In this document: positions 1 to 9,288 of the stretch, one piece after another
How the letters are laid out: each line of letters opens with the position of its first letter
How positions within the stretch are numbered: position 1 is the stretch's first letter
From: 66-474 sp963771735
GTDB lineage: Bacteria; Pseudomonadota; Gammaproteobacteria; Xanthomonadales; Rhodanobacteraceae
Assembly (NCBI GenBank): GCA_963771735.1
Contig: CAVYUN010000002.1
Span: forward strand, 310,001-374,000
DNA: 64,000 bases
Direction: 5' to 3'
Program-made: the position numbers and the translations under genes
The notes under the pieces: generated by a model
What the model saw: only the letters and a program-made list of their open reading frames with translations
What the model was told of the DNA's origin: nothing
Database searches by the model: none

Positions 1-852
1 CCGGTGTTCTTCGGCTCGGGCATCAACAACTTCGGCGTGCAGCCGTTGCTGGATTTCTTCGTCGAGCACGCGCCCTCGCCGCAACCACGCACGGCCGCGA
101 CGCGCACGGTGTCGCCGGACGAGGAGAAACTCACCGGTTTCGTGTTCAAGATCCAGGCCAACATGGACCCGGCGCATCGCGACCGCGTGGCCTTCCTGCG
201 CGTGTGCTCGGGCAGCTACCGGCAAGGCATGAAGACGCTGCAGGTGCGCACCGGCAAGGAAGTCAAATTCGCCAACGCGCTGACCTTCATGGCTTCCGAG
301 CGCGACATCGTCGAAACCGCCTACCCCGGTGACGTGATCGGCCTGCACAACCACGGCACGATTTCGATCGGCGACAGTTTCAGCGAAGGCGAGAAACTGG
401 TCTTCACCGGCATCCCCAATTTCGCGCCCGAACTTTTCCGGCGCGCGCAACTGCGCGATCCGCTGAAGATGAAAGCATTGCGCGCCGGGCTCGCGCAACT
501 TTCCGAGGAAGGCGCCACGCAATTCTTTCGTCCGTTGATGTCGAACGATTTGATATTGGGCGCGGTCGGCGTGCTGCAGTTCGATGTCGCCGCGTACCGA
601 CTGAAGGACGAATACAACGTCGACTGCACATTCGAAAACGTGGGCGTCGCGACCGCCCGCTGGGTGCATTGCGACGACCCGAAGAAGCTTGCAGATTTCC
701 GCGAACGCAACGCCATGAATCTCGCGCTGGACGCGGCCGACAGGCTGGTCTACATCGCGCCCACGCGCGTCAACCTGCAGCTTGCGCAGGAACGCTGGCC
801 GGACGTCATGTTCACGGACACCCGCGAGCACGCCGCCGCCGTCTTGGCCTGA
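1..852 (+). CDS. prfC: peptide chain release factor 3 (C-terminal part, cut by window edge)
   Basis: RF3 is the translational GTPase that strips RF1/RF2 from the ribosome after peptide release. The open frame runs in from base 1, and 283 residues are visible, about half of the usual ~530. The N-terminal GTPase domain (G1-G5) lies outside the window. What remains starts at the end of the G domain (FGSGINNFGVQPLLDFF) and continues through the RF3-specific beta-barrel and C-terminal domains, with the characteristic segments GFVFKIQANMDPAHRDR, GDVIGLHNHG and VGVLQFDV. The gene ends in TGA at 850-852 and converges on the marC-type gene 21 bp away. Identity is secure; nothing can be said about its promoter. 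Confidence 0.96.
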   Translation, partial: PVFFGSGINNFGVQPLLDFFVEHAPSPQPRTAATRTVSPDEEKLTGFVFKIQANMDPAHRDRVAFLRVCSGSYRQGMKTLQVRTGKEVKFANALTFMASERDIVETAYPGDVIGLHNHGTISIGDSFSEGEKLVFTGIPNFAPELFRRAQLRDPLKMKALRAGLAQLSEEGATQFFRPLMSNDLILGAVGVLQFDVAAYRLKDEYNVDCTFENVGVATARWVHCDDPKKLADFRERNAMNLALDAADRLVYIAPTRVNLQLAQERWPDVMFTDTREHAAAVLA

Positions 853-873
853 CCTTCGCGCGCGGTCATCCGG

Positions 874-1509
874 TCATGCGTGACCGAAAAAACCGCGCAG
901 GCTGGTCAGGATCATTTGCATCGCGATCGCCGCCAGGATCATGCCCATCAGGCGTTGGGTGATTGCGGTCACCTTGCTCGACAAATAGTGTCCGATCAGC
1001 GGCGCCGCGAACAACGCCGCAGACAGCAGTATCAGGAACGCGCCGAGTCCGATCGCGAGTGAAAGTTCGAGGCCGTGCGCGAAGGCATCCTGGCCCAGCA
1101 CGATCATGCTGGCAATCGTGCCGGGACCGACCAGCAGCGGAATCGTCAGCGGATAGATCGCCACGTCCTCGGCATCGCCGTCGGCGATATCCGCGCTTTC
1201 CGAATGGGTCGGCGCATGCTGCTTGCTGGCCGACCCCTGCACCATCGACAACGCGATCAACAGCACCAGCAGGCCGCCCGCGAGACGGAAATCATTGATG
1301 TCGAGACCGAACACGCGCAGGATCGCCTGTCCGGCCACGGCCGACACGATGCAGCCGATCGTCACGCCCAGCGAAGCAGTCAGCGCGATTCGCCGCCGGA
1401 CCGCATCCGATGCCCCGTCGGTCAGGGACAGGAAAACCGGGATGTTGGCGATCGGATTCATGATCGCGAACAACGCCGTGAATACCTTGATGGCGAATCC
1501 CGGATCCAT
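874..1509 (-). CDS. MarC family integral membrane protein
   Basis: This 211-residue inner-membrane protein has six predicted hydrophobic helices and the MarC/YchE family hallmarks: AIMNPIANIPVFLSLT near the N-terminus and YPLTIPLLVGPGTIASMI in the second half, around a charged loop rich in Asp/Ser. The molecular function of the family is not established; the old link to multiple antibiotic resistance was not confirmed. The start was chosen at the ATG with an AGGAGG Shine-Dalgarno 5-10 bases upstream (1515-1520). A longer reading would need a poor upstream start. It is convergent with prfC and divergent from the frmA gene. Confidence 0.9.
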   Translation of the reverse strand: MDPGFAIKVFTALFAIMNPIANIPVFLSLTDGASDAVRRRIALTASLGVTIGCIVSAVAGQAILRVFGLDINDFRLAGGLLVLLIALSMVQGSASKQHAPTHSESADIADGDAEDVAIYPLTIPLLVGPGTIASMIVLGQDAFAHGLELSLAIGLGAFLILLSAALFAAPLIGHYLSSKVTAITQRLMGMILAAIAMQMILTSLRGFFGHA

Positions 1510-1671
1510 CGATGCCTCCTCTCGTTCGTCATTGCATGATCGCCGCAACGGCCCCCAAGTCTAGCCCGACGCATGTGCAAGAACGTTTCCGGCCCGCCGC
1601 TGCTGGTATGGGACGAACATCATCCACGCTCGGCGTTACACTCGGAATTCGCATTGCATGGAACCGGACAC

Positions 1672-2781
1672 ATGAAAGTAAAAGCCGCCGTCGCGCACAA
1701 GGCCGGCGCACCACTCAGCATCGAGACCGTCGACCTGGACGGCCCGCGCGCGGGCGAAGTGCTGGTGCAACTGAAGGCCACCGGCATCTGCCACACCGAT
1801 GCCTACACGCTTTCGGGCGACGATCCGGAAGGACTGTTCCCCGCGATCCTCGGCCATGAGGGCGCCGGCATCGTGGTCGAAACCGGGCCGGGCGTGGAAT
1901 CGGTGAACAAGGGCGATCACGTGATCCCGCTGTACACGCCCGAATGCCGCGAGTGCGAATACTGCCTGAATCCCAAGACCAACCTGTGCCAGGCGATCCG
2001 CGAGACGCAAGGGCGCGGCGTGATGCCCGACGGCAGCAGCCGGTTCTCGCTCGGCAACGAGACCATCCACCACTACATGGGCACTTCGACGTTCGCCGAG
2101 TACACGGTGCTTCCGGAAATCGCGGTCGCGAAGATCCGCGAGGATGCGCCGTTCGACAAGGTCTGCTACATCGGCTGCGGCGTCACCACCGGCATCGGCG
2201 CGGTGATCAACAGCGCGAAAGTCGAACCCGGCGCGAAAGTCGTGGTGTTCGGCCTCGGCGGCATCGGGCTCAACGTGATCCAGGGCGCGCGCCTCGCCGG
2301 CGCGGCGATGATCGTGGGCGTCGACCTCAACCCGAAACGCCGCGAACTCGCCGAAAAATTCGGCATGACCCATTTCGTCAATGCGGGCGAAGTCGAAGGC
2401 GACCTGGTGCCTTATCTGGTTTCGCTGACCGGGGGCGGCGCCGATTACTCGTTCGAATGCATCGGCAACGTCAAGGTGATGCGGCAGGCGCTGGAGTGCT
2501 GCCACAAGGGATGGGGCGTGTCGTGCATCATCGGCGTCGCCGGCGCGGGACAGGAAATCGCGACGCGTCCGTTCCAACTGGTCACCGGCCGGCGCTGGAT
2601 CGGCAGCGCCTTCGGCGGCGCGCGCGGACGCACCGACGTGCCCAGGATCGTCGACTGGTACATGCAGGGCCTGATCGAGATCGACCCGATGATCACCCAC
2701 ACGCTGAAGCTCGAAGACATCAACGATGGCTTCGAACTGATGCACAAAGGCGAATCGATTCGCAGCGTGGTCGTGTATTGA
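1672..2781 (+). CDS. frmA: S-(hydroxymethyl)glutathione dehydrogenase (class III alcohol dehydrogenase)
   Basis: This 369-residue zinc- and NAD-dependent dehydrogenase oxidises S-hydroxymethylglutathione (the formaldehyde-glutathione adduct) to S-formylglutathione in the cytosol. It shows the class III features: the catalytic-zinc segment ATGICHTDAYTLSG, GHEGAG, the structural-zinc cysteines in CRECEYCLNPKTNLC, the GLGGIGLN nucleotide fold and the FGGARGRTDVP stretch typical of the glutathione-dependent class. The start at 1672 (MKVKAAV) matches the family. Upstream in-frame codons are not conserved-looking. fghA follows after one base, so the two form the standard formaldehyde-detoxification operon. 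No frmR repressor gene is adjacent. Confidence 0.96.
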   Translation: MKVKAAVAHKAGAPLSIETVDLDGPRAGEVLVQLKATGICHTDAYTLSGDDPEGLFPAILGHEGAGIVVETGPGVESVNKGDHVIPLYTPECRECEYCLNPKTNLCQAIRETQGRGVMPDGSSRFSLGNETIHHYMGTSTFAEYTVLPEIAVAKIREDAPFDKVCYIGCGVTTGIGAVINSAKVEPGAKVVVFGLGGIGLNVIQGARLAGAAMIVGVDLNPKRRELAEKFGMTHFVNAGEVEGDLVPYLVSLTGGGADYSFECIGNVKVMRQALECCHKGWGVSCIIGVAGAGQEIATRPFQLVTGRRWIGSAFGGARGRTDVPRIVDWYMQGLIEIDPMITHTLKLEDINDGFELMHKGESIRSVVVY

Positions 2782-2782
2782 A

Positions 2783-3622
2783 ATGCAAACCGTCTCCGAA
2801 CAGCGCTGCTTCGGTGGCACCCAGGGTTTCTACCGACACGAATCACGAGCCTGCGGCGGCACGATGAACTTCGCGGTGTACGCGCCGCCCCAGGCTGCAC
2901 GCGGCAAGGTGCCGGTGTTGTTCTATCTCGCCGGCCTCACCTGCACACAGGAAACCTTTCCCATCAAGGCCGGCGCGCAACGCGTCGCCGCCGAACTGGG
3001 CATGATGCTGGTCGCGCCCGACACCAGTCCGCGCGACACCGGCTTTCCCGGCGCGACCGGCGACTGGGAATTCGGCGAAGGCGCGGGTTTCTATCTGGAC
3101 GCGACGCGGGCACCCTGGTCCGAGCGTTTCCGGATGGAAAGCTACGTCGTGGCGGAATTGCCGGCATTGATCGCCGAGTGTTTTCCCGCCGACCTGACAC
3201 GTTGCGGCATCACCGGCCATTCGATGGGTGGCCACGGCGCGTTGACCCTGGCGTTGCGTCACCCGGAACGCTATCGCTCGGTGTCGGCGTTCGCACCGAT
3301 CGTCGCCCCGACCCGGGTGCCGTGGGGCCAGAAAGCCTTTCCGCTCTACCTTGGCGACGAGCGCGCCGAATGGGCCGGCCATGATGCCTGCGAACTGCTG
3401 CGCACCGGCGCACGCTTCGACGGCACGATCCTGATCGACCAGGGCGGCGACGATCCCTTCCTCGCGAAACAGTTGCGGCCCGAACTGTTCGAGCAGGCCT
3501 GCCGGGAAGCTGGCCAGCCGCTGACGCTGCGCATGCAGCCCGGCTACGACCACAGCTACTGGTTCGTGCAGAGCTTCATCGAGGACCACCTGCGGCATCA
3601 TGCCGCGGTGTTGTGCACCTGA
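2783..3622 (+). CDS. fghA: S-formylglutathione hydrolase
   Basis: This 279-residue serine hydrolase of the esterase D family splits S-formylglutathione into formate and glutathione, completing formaldehyde detoxification after FrmA. The nucleophile elbow GHSMGGHGA is present at about residues 144-152. Other family marks are LAGLTCTQETF (oxyanion region), the acid in IDQGGDDPFL, and the catalytic His in GYDHSYWF. The ATG begins one base after the frmA stop, so translation is probably coupled. The gene converges on the protease gene 48 bp downstream. Confidence 0.96.
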   Translation: MQTVSEQRCFGGTQGFYRHESRACGGTMNFAVYAPPQAARGKVPVLFYLAGLTCTQETFPIKAGAQRVAAELGMMLVAPDTSPRDTGFPGATGDWEFGEGAGFYLDATRAPWSERFRMESYVVAELPALIAECFPADLTRCGITGHSMGGHGALTLALRHPERYRSVSAFAPIVAPTRVPWGQKAFPLYLGDERAEWAGHDACELLRTGARFDGTILIDQGGDDPFLAKQLRPELFEQACREAGQPLTLRMQPGYDHSYWFVQSFIEDHLRHHAAVLCT

Positions 3623-3670
3623 CGCCGTCCACCCTCCGCACACCGCGTGCTGCGCTTCTGCGCTGCTTTC

Positions 3671-5557
3671 CTAATGCACATGTGGCCGCAAGGCATTCTG
3701 CATCGCCGCATCGGAGGCAAGCACGACATCCACGGTGCGGCCATCGCTGCGGGTCAGTTTCAGGTGCGTGCCCGGTTTGCTCTTCGCGATGCGCACCATC
3801 AAATAAAGGCTGGCCAGGTCTTCGGCCTTGACGCCATCGACCGAGACGATCCGGTCGCCTTGCTTGAGACCGGCTTCCGCAGCCGGGCCGTTCGGCGCCA
3901 CCTCGATAACGGTAAATGCCTTCGGGACGAGCTTTATCGCTTTGAACCCGCCTGAGGCCGTGGGCTGTCGGGGTATGTAGTGCGGGCGCGGAGAGAGGTA
4001 CAGGCGTTCGTTGCGATAGTCGAGAGCGAACGTGAAGCTGCGCCACACCGGCGTGCCCAGGTTGCCGGCTTCGCTGGGATTGCTGGTGGCACCGACGCCG
4101 TGCGGTGTCAGCAGGCCCAGTTGTTCGCCCGGGACGTCGAGTCCGCCGAGCTTCAGTGAATGGATATAGGCCATGTGTGCCGTGAACATGCCACCTTCGC
4201 CGCCATCCTGTTCCGATATCCCGGCCCCGTAATAACGGGTCAGATCGTTACGCGCGGCCCAGCTGGGAAACAGCATCAGCGGGCCGCTGTTGCCCGTATC
4301 CATGCCGAAAAGACCATCCTTTCCGTCGAGCGCGGCATGTACCAGCGGCATGTCGTCGGTGAAGTAGATCGGCAGGGCGACGGCTTGCGCGGGCGGCTTG
4401 AATGACTGGAATGACCGCAGGGTCATCGTCTTTTGCGCAGGGTCGATCGTGACGGCAAACCGCTCGAAGATTTCGAGACCGAGTATCCCCGCAACCGGCG
4501 GTTTGTTGCCGCGATCGATCATCGTGGGCGACAGCGGCATGACCAGCACCGATTGGTCATCGATGCGTGCCTTGCCCAGACCGATGGAATCCACGCGCGC
4601 GTAACTGAGGGGCGTACTGCCGGCGCCGGCGCCGTAGCTGACGCCACCGCCGCTGGTTTTCAACCCGAGCGCTTTCGCGGTCTCGGGTGTGAGTATCGCG
4701 TGTCCACCGGTATCGAGCACGAACGGGAATGGACCCTTGCCGTTGATGCGCGCTTCCACCAGCAATTTGCCTGACAGTGAGAATTCAAAAGGAATCCGGG
4801 CTCCCCCGGCAGGCATCCTGGCATCGGTGATGCGGTCGCTCGGGCGCTCCAGCGATTGCTTCGGAATGGAACGCAGTAGTTGGTAGCGAGTAATGGCTTC
4901 CACGTCGGGTTTGGAATCGGCGCCGACGCTCGTTGCGACGCGGAACGGCAGCGCCACGCCCTGGACATCGCGGTAGTCGCCGTATTCGGTGGTCGCGGTC
5001 TGGAACGAACGCAACATGACCGTCCGCGCGAGCCGCCCGGGCGTGCCGCCGAGCCACAACGTTACGCCGCGGCCACCGGGCGGTGCCGCCTTGACACGCC
5101 GATAGGCCGTCCCGTTCACGGTGGTCGCCGGCACCGGTGTCAGCGTGGCCTCCTGACGGTGGGGAAAGTAGGGGCCGTTGCGGTTCAGCCAGCGATCGGT
5201 GATGGCCAGTTTTTTGGCTTCCGGCGAGTCCAGGGAATGCACCTGACCGGATCGATCCTGCCTCCAGGCGCCTCTGGAATCGATGCCCTGAGCCGTGGTG
5301 AATACCGGGCAGCGGATCGTTTCGCGCCAGTGTCCGTCGCGGACATCGGTCATGGAGTGCACCCGACATGCGAGACCGTCGACACTTTCGCTGCCGTCGG
5401 CGACGACGACGGCAACGTCCTTCCAATGTGCACCACCCGCCGCCTGCCCGAGGGCCTCCAGTGCTTGTTGGGCTGAGGACCCCGATGCCAAGGCAGGCAG
5501 GGACAGCAAGGCAGCCGATACTGCCAATCCGCGAAGAAGAGCACTGCGTACCATCAT
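3671..5557 (-). CDS. secreted aspartyl protease with two retropepsin-like domains and a C-terminal PDZ domain
   Basis: The protein has 628 residues. A cleavable signal peptide (residues 1-24, ending ALASG) suggests a periplasmic location. After an N-terminal region without recognised fold come two retropepsin-like active-site segments, FVLDTGGHAIL (around 280) and FGMDTGNSGPLM (around 418), followed by a PDZ domain (about 545-620, with APNGPAAEAGLKQGDRIVSV). One DTG from each lobe could form a pepsin-like intramolecular active site, whereas bacterial single-lobe proteins dimerise. The PDZ domain may recruit or gate substrates. Two consecutive ATGs start the frame and either could be used. It stands alone, converging on fghA, with the AraC remnant upstream on the same strand. 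Physiological substrate unknown. Confidence 0.82.
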   Translation of the reverse strand: MMVRSALLRGLAVSAALLSLPALASGSSAQQALEALGQAAGGAHWKDVAVVVADGSESVDGLACRVHSMTDVRDGHWRETIRCPVFTTAQGIDSRGAWRQDRSGQVHSLDSPEAKKLAITDRWLNRNGPYFPHRQEATLTPVPATTVNGTAYRRVKAAPPGGRGVTLWLGGTPGRLARTVMLRSFQTATTEYGDYRDVQGVALPFRVATSVGADSKPDVEAITRYQLLRSIPKQSLERPSDRITDARMPAGGARIPFEFSLSGKLLVEARINGKGPFPFVLDTGGHAILTPETAKALGLKTSGGGVSYGAGAGSTPLSYARVDSIGLGKARIDDQSVLVMPLSPTMIDRGNKPPVAGILGLEIFERFAVTIDPAQKTMTLRSFQSFKPPAQAVALPIYFTDDMPLVHAALDGKDGLFGMDTGNSGPLMLFPSWAARNDLTRYYGAGISEQDGGEGGMFTAHMAYIHSLKLGGLDVPGEQLGLLTPHGVGATSNPSEAGNLGTPVWRSFTFALDYRNERLYLSPRPHYIPRQPTASGGFKAIKLVPKAFTVIEVAPNGPAAEAGLKQGDRIVSVDGVKAEDLASLYLMVRIAKSKPGTHLKLTRSDGRTVDVVLASDAAMQNALRPHVH

Positions 5558-5629
5558 GCAGAATTCACCATGCCAATCGATTCCGTCATGGTGAACGGGT
5601 GTCGTCGTCGCGTCTAGAACGCGGGTGAC

Positions 5630-6438
5630 TTACCGGGACGGAATTTGCACGGAGAGACGATAGGCGCCCGGCGTCTGCCCGGTGAACCTGCGGAATACCC
5701 GGGCAAAATGACTGTGGTCGCTGAATCCGGCTTCGATGGCGATATCCGTGATCGAGCGGGAGCGGTCGCGCAAGGCCCGGCATGCAAGCGTGATGCGCAG
5801 ACCGCGTTGGTACTCGCCGACGGAAACACCGTGCACGCGCTGGAACGTGCGCGCCAGATGCGCCGGGTGCACGCCCGCAAGGTTGGCCAATTCCCTCAGC
5901 GAAGGCGTCGCTTGCGGGGCGTCCCGCAGGCGTTCGATGACCCGCGGCATCCATGCCGGGCGATGGGCGTCATCCGCGAACCGGACGGCCTGGGCAACAG
6001 ATCGAATACCGCCGCCTGCAGCGCCAAGCCCGCGGCATCGTCGTTCGCAGCCAGTTCGCGCTCGATGCGTGACTGCAGGTTCTCGGCACCTGGGAGACGC
6101 AGTTGGCGATAGTCCGACAGCAAGTGGTGCACGCTAGGACTCTGCGACATGGCCGATGGGATGAACAAGTCCAGGCAGCGTGCGCCCTGCGGGTAAAACC
6201 GGTCGGCATGGCGGTGGCCTTCAGGGTGTACCAGCAGCAGGCCGCGGGTGCATTCGTCATTCCTGCCCGGGCAACTTTGCCGATAACCGCCCGCGGCCAC
6301 CAGACACAGATAGGCATGCCCGTGCTCGTGGATGGGAAGCGCCGACGAGCCGGCGTAGACGGTGGCCGCAACGCGCATGCCGCCAACATCTCGCTGCCGC
6401 AGGGGACTGCCCAAATTGGTTCGACCCAGGTGCTGCAT
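5630..6438 (-). pseudogene. AraC family transcriptional regulator, frameshifted
   Basis: Two overlapping frames together encode a normal AraC-type regulator of about 270 residues. The upstream frame (6438 down to about 6000) holds the cupin-like effector domain (LPIHEHGHAYLCLVAAGG). The downstream frame (from about 6000 to 5630) holds the double helix-turn-helix domain, with ELANLAGVHPAHLARTF and AGFSDHSHFARVFRRFTGQTPGAYR. Reading ...AVFDL then shifting near 5995-6003 into ...AVRFADDAHRPAWMPRV restores a continuous family-like sequence, so one base appears lost or gained there. The start ATG is preceded by AGGA. Either a recent pseudogene or an assembly error; the DNA-binding half alone has an internal ATG at 5950. 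Target unknown. Confidence 0.75.
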
Positions 6439-6810
6439 GGTTTCCTAGCCCGTGGCTGTGTACGCACGGCATGTGATCACGTGGATTCTGCCGCATGCGG
6501 GCGTTTCACCATCCGCGGTGACGCCCGGCACTTCCAGCACAACCGATACGACAGCGAATCCATGGGCAGGATCTCGGTCATCGTGGCGGAGACGAGCGAA
6601 CATGTTTTCAGATCGCGAAAGAAGCTGCATCGCCGTCTCTGGTCATGCTATCGCGACACGCTCTGCGGTTGAATGCAGGACGCGGGAAGATCAGGTCTCA
6701 TGAACACCTTTCATTCCGAAGAGGCGCGCGGAAAACCGCTCACGGATTGATGTTCCGAAAAGACGAACACCACCGAACGACCGGGGTCCACGGTGAGCCA
6801 GGTTCCCGCC
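6439..6810. other. gene-free stretch upstream of the AraC remnant
   Basis: This lies between the start of the AraC gene and the end of fadE, both on the minus strand. Short open frames occur on both strands but have neither ribosome binding sites nor recognisable protein features. It must contain the promoter of the AraC gene. I see no convincing -35/-10 pair, hairpin or repeat in it. Confidence 0.5.
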
Positions 6811-9288
6811 TCAAGCCACGTGCAGCGAGCGCTTCGCATCCTTGCTGTCATGCACCACCGCCGCGCGCAGCTCCTCGGGGTCGAAATCGTCGACGTTGAT
6901 GAATTCGGCGGTGATCCGCCGGAGCCGTTCCAGCTGCGCGCGTTCGGTCTCGCTGATCGCGCCCTGCCGTTGCGCCTCGGCCAGCTGCTCGAAGTAATCG
7001 TGCGCGTGGATTTCGCCGGACTTGACCGCCTTCAGGAACTTGCGTTCGACCGGCTCGGCGGCGACAACGTCGGGCAGCAGCGCATGCATCCGGCCGACCG
7101 GATTGTTCGGTTCGGAGGTCAGGTACATGCCCTTGACCAGCGCGTCGCGCGCGGCGTTCGGCGCCGTCAGCAGCGCAGCCACGCGACGGCCGAGGCGATC
7201 GGACGGCGGCACTTCGCGACGGCCGAACGGGAACACCAGCACATGCACCAGCCACGCGACCGGCCGCACCGGGAAGTTGCGGATCACGCCGTCCAGCGCC
7301 ATCTGCATCCGCCACACCGATTCGTGAAAGGCCCACGCCAGCATCGGCCGCTCGACTTCGGGACGGCCTTCGTCCTCGTAGCGCTTCAGCATCGCCGAAC
7401 AAATGTAGAGATACGACAGCACGTCGCCGAGCCGCGCGGAAATCTTTTCCTTGAACTTCAGCTTGCCACCCAGCACGCCCATCGCGGTGTCGGACAGCAG
7501 CGCAAGGCAGGCCGAATAACGGTTCAACTTCCGGTAGTAGCGGCGCGTGTAGGCATCGCCCGGCGCCTTGCCGAACTTGGCGAAGGTGATGCCCAGCACG
7601 AACGCGCGCACCGCATTGGAAATGCCGAAACCCAGGTGTCCGAACAGCGCCGCGTCCAGTTCGCGCAGCGCCTTCCTGCGATCGGGCTCGTGCACCGCAT
7701 GCATTTCCTTGAGCACCCACGGATGGCAGCGGATCGCGCCCTGACCGAAGATCATCAGGCTGCGGGTCATGATGTTGGCGCCTTCCACCGTGATCGGAAT
7801 CGGCGCGCCCTGCCACATCCGCCCGAGATAATTGGATGGCCCCAGCTGGATGCCCTTGCCGCCGTGCACGTCCATCGCGTCCTGGATCACGATGCGGCCG
7901 AGATCGGTCGCGTGGCACTTGGCGATGGCGGAAGCAACGGCCGGCTTCTCGCCGCGATCGACCGCAGCCGCGGAAGCCCGCGACAACGCCGTGACCGCGT
8001 AGGCATGGCCGCCGATCCTGGCCAGGGCCTCTTCGACGCCCTCGAAGCGCGCCACGGCCAGACCGAACTGTTTGCGGATGCGCGCGTAGGCACCGGTTGC
8101 GGCGGCAGCCATGCGCACGAAGCCGGTGGCATTCGACGGCAGCGAAATGCCGCGCCCCACGGACAGGCACTCGACCAGCATCCGCCAACCATGGCCGGCC
8201 ATGTGCGGTCCGCCGATCAGGGTCTCCACCGGCACGAACACGTCCTTGCCACGCAGCGGTCCGTTCTGGAACGGGATGTTGAGCGGGAAATGGCGACGTC
8301 CGATTTCGAGACCCCGGGTTTCACGCGGAATCAGCGCCAGCGTGATGCCCAGGTCCTCCTTGTCGCCCAGCAAATGTTCGGGGTCGTACATCCGGAACGC
8401 CAGCCCGACCAATGTCGCGACCGGCGCCAGCGTGATGTAGCGTTTGTCGAAGGTCAGCTTGATGCCAAGCGTTTCCGTGCCGTCCACCACCTGCTTGCAG
8501 ACGATGCCGTAATCGGGGATCGACGTGGCATCGGAGCCGGCGTAGGGACCGGTCAGCGCGAAACACGGCACCTCGCGGCCGTCGGCGAGGCGCGGCAGGT
8601 AATGGTTCTTCTGTTCCTCGCTGCCATAGCGCAACAGCAACTCGGCCGGTCCGAGCGAGTTCGGCACCGCGACCAGCGACGACAACGTTGCCGAAATGCT
8701 GGACAGTTTTTGCAACACCGCCGAGTGCGCGAAGGCGGAAAATTCCAGCCCGCCATAGCGCTTGGGAATGATCATCGCAAAGAAACCCTTGCGCTTGACG
8801 AAATCCCAGATTTCCGGCGGCAGGTCGGCCAGCTCGTGGGTGATCTGCCAGTCGTCCACCATCCGGCACAACTCTTCGCACGGTCCGCCGAGAAAAGCCT
8901 GCTCCTCGTCCGAAAGCTGCGGTTTCGGTTCGGACAGCAACTTCGACCAGTCGGGCTTGCCGGCGAAAAGCTCGCCCTCGAAACCCACGGTGCCGGCATC
9001 CAGCGCGACCTGCTCGGTCTCGGAAATCTTCGGCAACACACGCCGGAACAGTTTCAGCAGCGGCCCGGCAAACAGCGCGCGGCGCAGCGGCGTCGCGTTC
9101 AAGGGCAACGCGAACAGCACCACGAAAATGCCGAGCAGCACCCAGGTCGGCGTCCAGGCATGCAGCAAGGCGCCGACAACCAGGATCGTCACGATGGTTG
9201 CCAACGTCCACAACCCCAGGCGACTGCGGAAATACGCACAAGCCATGCCGACGATGGCGACGCAAATGAGGATGATGAGGGTGTTCAT
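6811..9288 (-). CDS. fadE: membrane-associated acyl-CoA dehydrogenase, FadE type
   Basis: At 825 residues this is the size of E. coli FadE, about twice an ordinary acyl-CoA dehydrogenase. Two N-terminal hydrophobic helices (residues 1-65) anchor it to the inner membrane. The dehydrogenase core follows (about 100-500), with WDFVKRKGFFAMIIPKRYGG, CFALTGPYAGSDA and MDVHGGKGIQLGPSNY. A FadE-specific C-terminal extension completes it. It performs the first, FAD-dependent step of fatty-acid beta-oxidation and passes electrons to ETF; ETF-QO and EtfB genes lie at the other end of this window. Its ATG overlaps the stop of the upstream hydrolase gene (ATGA), indicating coupled translation. Confidence 0.95.
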   Translation of the reverse strand: MNTLIILICVAIVGMACAYFRSRLGLWTLATIVTILVVGALLHAWTPTWVLLGIFVVLFALPLNATPLRRALFAGPLLKLFRRVLPKISETEQVALDAGTVGFEGELFAGKPDWSKLLSEPKPQLSDEEQAFLGGPCEELCRMVDDWQITHELADLPPEIWDFVKRKGFFAMIIPKRYGGLEFSAFAHSAVLQKLSSISATLSSLVAVPNSLGPAELLLRYGSEEQKNHYLPRLADGREVPCFALTGPYAGSDATSIPDYGIVCKQVVDGTETLGIKLTFDKRYITLAPVATLVGLAFRMYDPEHLLGDKEDLGITLALIPRETRGLEIGRRHFPLNIPFQNGPLRGKDVFVPVETLIGGPHMAGHGWRMLVECLSVGRGISLPSNATGFVRMAAAATGAYARIRKQFGLAVARFEGVEEALARIGGHAYAVTALSRASAAAVDRGEKPAVASAIAKCHATDLGRIVIQDAMDVHGGKGIQLGPSNYLGRMWQGAPIPITVEGANIMTRSLMIFGQGAIRCHPWVLKEMHAVHEPDRRKALRELDAALFGHLGFGISNAVRAFVLGITFAKFGKAPGDAYTRRYYRKLNRYSACLALLSDTAMGVLGGKLKFKEKISARLGDVLSYLYICSAMLKRYEDEGRPEVERPMLAWAFHESVWRMQMALDGVIRNFPVRPVAWLVHVLVFPFGRREVPPSDRLGRRVAALLTAPNAARDALVKGMYLTSEPNNPVGRMHALLPDVVAAEPVERKFLKAVKSGEIHAHDYFEQLAEAQRQGAISETERAQLERLRRITAEFINVDDFDPEELRAAVVHDSKDAKRSLHVA

